DNA from: Bacteroidota bacterium
GTDB lineage: Bacteria; Bacteroidota; Bacteroidia; Bacteroidales; UBA12077
Length of the DNA: 42,981 nt
Reading direction: 5' to 3'
Assembly: GCA_020049295.1 (NCBI GenBank)
Contig: JAIFLC010000062.1
Span: 1 to 42,981, forward strand
The position numbers and the translations under genes were made by a program. The notes beneath the pieces were generated by a model. The model saw only the letters and a program-made list of their open reading frames with translations. It did no database searches and was not told the origin of the DNA. Positions 41,796-42,981 of the stretch are shown piece by piece (position 1 is the first letter of the stretch; each line of letters opens with the position of its first letter).

Positions 41796-41916
41796 ATCAA
41801 ATATTTAAATTCAGCATCTAAGATAAAATAAAAATTCATTAAAAATAAATTTCTTAAAATTTTACTTTAATTCTATCGTTAATTTTATGTTATTTCGTGG
41901 CATATAATCTTATTAA

Positions 41917-42981
41917 ATGAAAACGGTATTAAAATTATTCTTCATCTTATTTTTTTATTTGTTGTTTTCGTGTGAGGAAGAGCAATTCTATTCGAAATCA
42001 GATGCATCACTTCGATTCTCAAATGATACCGTAATTTTTGATACTGTTTTTACTACAATTGGGTCCTCAACCAGAAAATTAATAGTTAAAAATCCATATT
42101 CTAAAACAATAAAAATTTCATCTATAAATCTTGCTGGAGGCATCTCCTCTCCATATCGGATTAATATTGATGGACATAGTGGAGTTTCTTTATATAATAT
42201 TGAATTACGTTCTAAAGACAGTATATATATATTTGTTGAAGTAAATATTGATCCCACAAACAATAACTTGCCATTGGTAGTTAAAGATTCTATTCAGTTT
42301 TTTGTAAATAATAATTACCAGGATGTTAAACTTGTTGCCTGGGGACAAGATGTTCATATTATGAATAGTAAAATTATTCAAACAGAAACATGGGTAAACG
42401 ATAAACCCTATTTAATTTATAACTACCTTTTTATTGATACCAGTAGCATATTAACAATTGAACCAGGTGTTAAACTGCATTTTCACAATAATTCGAGAAT
42501 GTTTGTAGCAGGCACCTTAATTGCCAATGGAACTTTTAATAATCCAATTGAGTTTTCAGGTGATAGATTAGAACCGCTTTACAAAAATATACCAGGTCAA
42601 TGGGATGGCATTTGGTTGCTGCCTGGTAGTAAGGACCATGTGTTAGAGTTTACCAACATTAGAAATGCTATTATTGGCATTCAGGTTGATACACTTGCAA
42701 ATTTAGATAAGCCAACATTACTATTAGCAAATTGTAAAATTGAAAATATGACATCTGCGGGTTTGTATGCTCAAGGATCAACCGTTGAAGCATTTAATAC
42801 TCTTTTTGCTAATTGTGGGCAATTTACAGCAGCATTAACAATAGGTGGTTCATATGAATTTTACCATTGCACGTTTGCTAATTTCTGGGGATATTCAACC
42901 CGCAAAACACCTTCAATCCTTTTAAATAATTACTATATCGATATTTACGGATCTACTCAAATACGAGCATTAGACAAAGCT
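41917..42981 (+). CDS. Lipoprotein with parallel beta-helix repeats (runs off the window)
   Basis: The frame stays open for 355 codons from the ATG at 41917 to the last base, so the C-terminus is missing. A lipoprotein signal with lipobox 'LLFSC' (Cys19) is followed by an Ig-like/beta domain (about 30-150) and then a right-handed parallel beta-helix of the type found in surface lipoproteins ('LTIEPGVKLHFHNNSRMFVAGTLIANGTF...', 'LLANCKIENMTSAGLYAQGSTVEAFNTLF'). No catalytic residues are identified in the visible part. Probably exposed on the cell surface or periplasm; role unknown. Confidence 0.85.
   Translation, partial: MKTVLKLFFILFFYLLFSCEEEQFYSKSDASLRFSNDTVIFDTVFTTIGSSTRKLIVKNPYSKTIKISSINLAGGISSPYRINIDGHSGVSLYNIELRSKDSIYIFVEVNIDPTNNNLPLVVKDSIQFFVNNNYQDVKLVAWGQDVHIMNSKIIQTETWVNDKPYLIYNYLFIDTSSILTIEPGVKLHFHNNSRMFVAGTLIANGTFNNPIEFSGDRLEPLYKNIPGQWDGIWLLPGSKDHVLEFTNIRNAIIGIQVDTLANLDKPTLLLANCKIENMTSAGLYAQGSTVEAFNTLFANCGQFTAALTIGGSYEFYHCTFANFWGYSTRKTPSILLNNYYIDIYGSTQIRALDKA

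Noticed and set aside
41988-42263. 91-codon minus-strand frame at the right end
   Set aside because: Shadow of the open lipoprotein frame on the plus strand, which has a lipobox and beta-helix repeats.

Overview
The window is an AT-rich chromosome segment (about one third G+C by eye) from a member of the Bacteroidota. The evidence is a T9SS-type C-terminal sorting domain on a secreted subtilase, SiaB/SiaC-family proteins, short lipoprotein signals, a TolC-family protein, Bacteroidota-style TAnnTTTG promoter elements, weak Shine-Dalgarno sequences and families typical of Bacteroidales/Marinilabiliales. It looks like ordinary chromosome rather than a mobile island: I see no transposase, integrase, phage gene, CRISPR array, tRNA or rRNA.

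Layout. 0-3.4 kb: a damaged contig edge (92 bp duplicated from fmt, joined to a DUF4405-like membrane gene fragment), fmt with an apparent in-frame internal deletion, a LysM glucosaminidase lipoprotein, cytidine deaminase and a small membrane protein. 3.4-9.2 kb: a signalling block with a REC-PAS-class III adenylyl cyclase on the minus strand, divergent from REC-PP2C, TPR-TM-PP2C, SiaB-like kinase and SiaC-like phosphoprotein. This resembles a Sia partner-switching module with a cAMP cyclase in the neighbourhood instead of a diguanylate cyclase. 9.3-12.6 kb: branched-chain aminotransferase and an M3 peptidase lipoprotein. 12.7-16.5 kb: a four-gene minus-strand operon of KamA-like radical SAM aminomutase, two Ddl-like ATP-grasp ligases and a GNAT acetyltransferase. 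This is the best candidate here for an undescribed small-molecule or peptide pathway built on a beta-amino acid.

16.8-24.3 kb: a YhcH-family protein, a cupin, an LpxL-type acyltransferase, a long-chain acyl-CoA ligase, an NMO/FabK-like flavoprotein, a membrane LytTR regulator, an RluA-type pseudouridine synthase and panB. 24.6-30.4 kb: dnaK with a strong terminator, then a compact run of YwqK/MORN-like protein, secreted subtilase and xseA. 30.5-36.0 kb: two large TPR histidine kinases lie between xseA and xseB. 36.0-37.9 kb: aspartate ammonia-lyase carrying an N-terminal cyclic-nucleotide-binding-like domain. 38.0-39.3 kb: a trypsin-fold protein with a degraded catalytic triad and two small unknown proteins. 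39.6-43.0 kb: a TolC-family outer-membrane protein, a GNAT protein and the start of a beta-helix lipoprotein that runs off the window.

How the parts may work together: the adenylyl cyclase, Sia-like switch and cNMP-domain aspartase hint at a cAMP-linked signalling theme, but the link is only inferred, because the aspartase sensor domain lacks the canonical phosphate-binding arginine. The KamA operon is a coherent pathway: make a beta-amino acid (residues favour a lysine-like substrate), ligate it in one or two ATP-grasp steps and acetylate.
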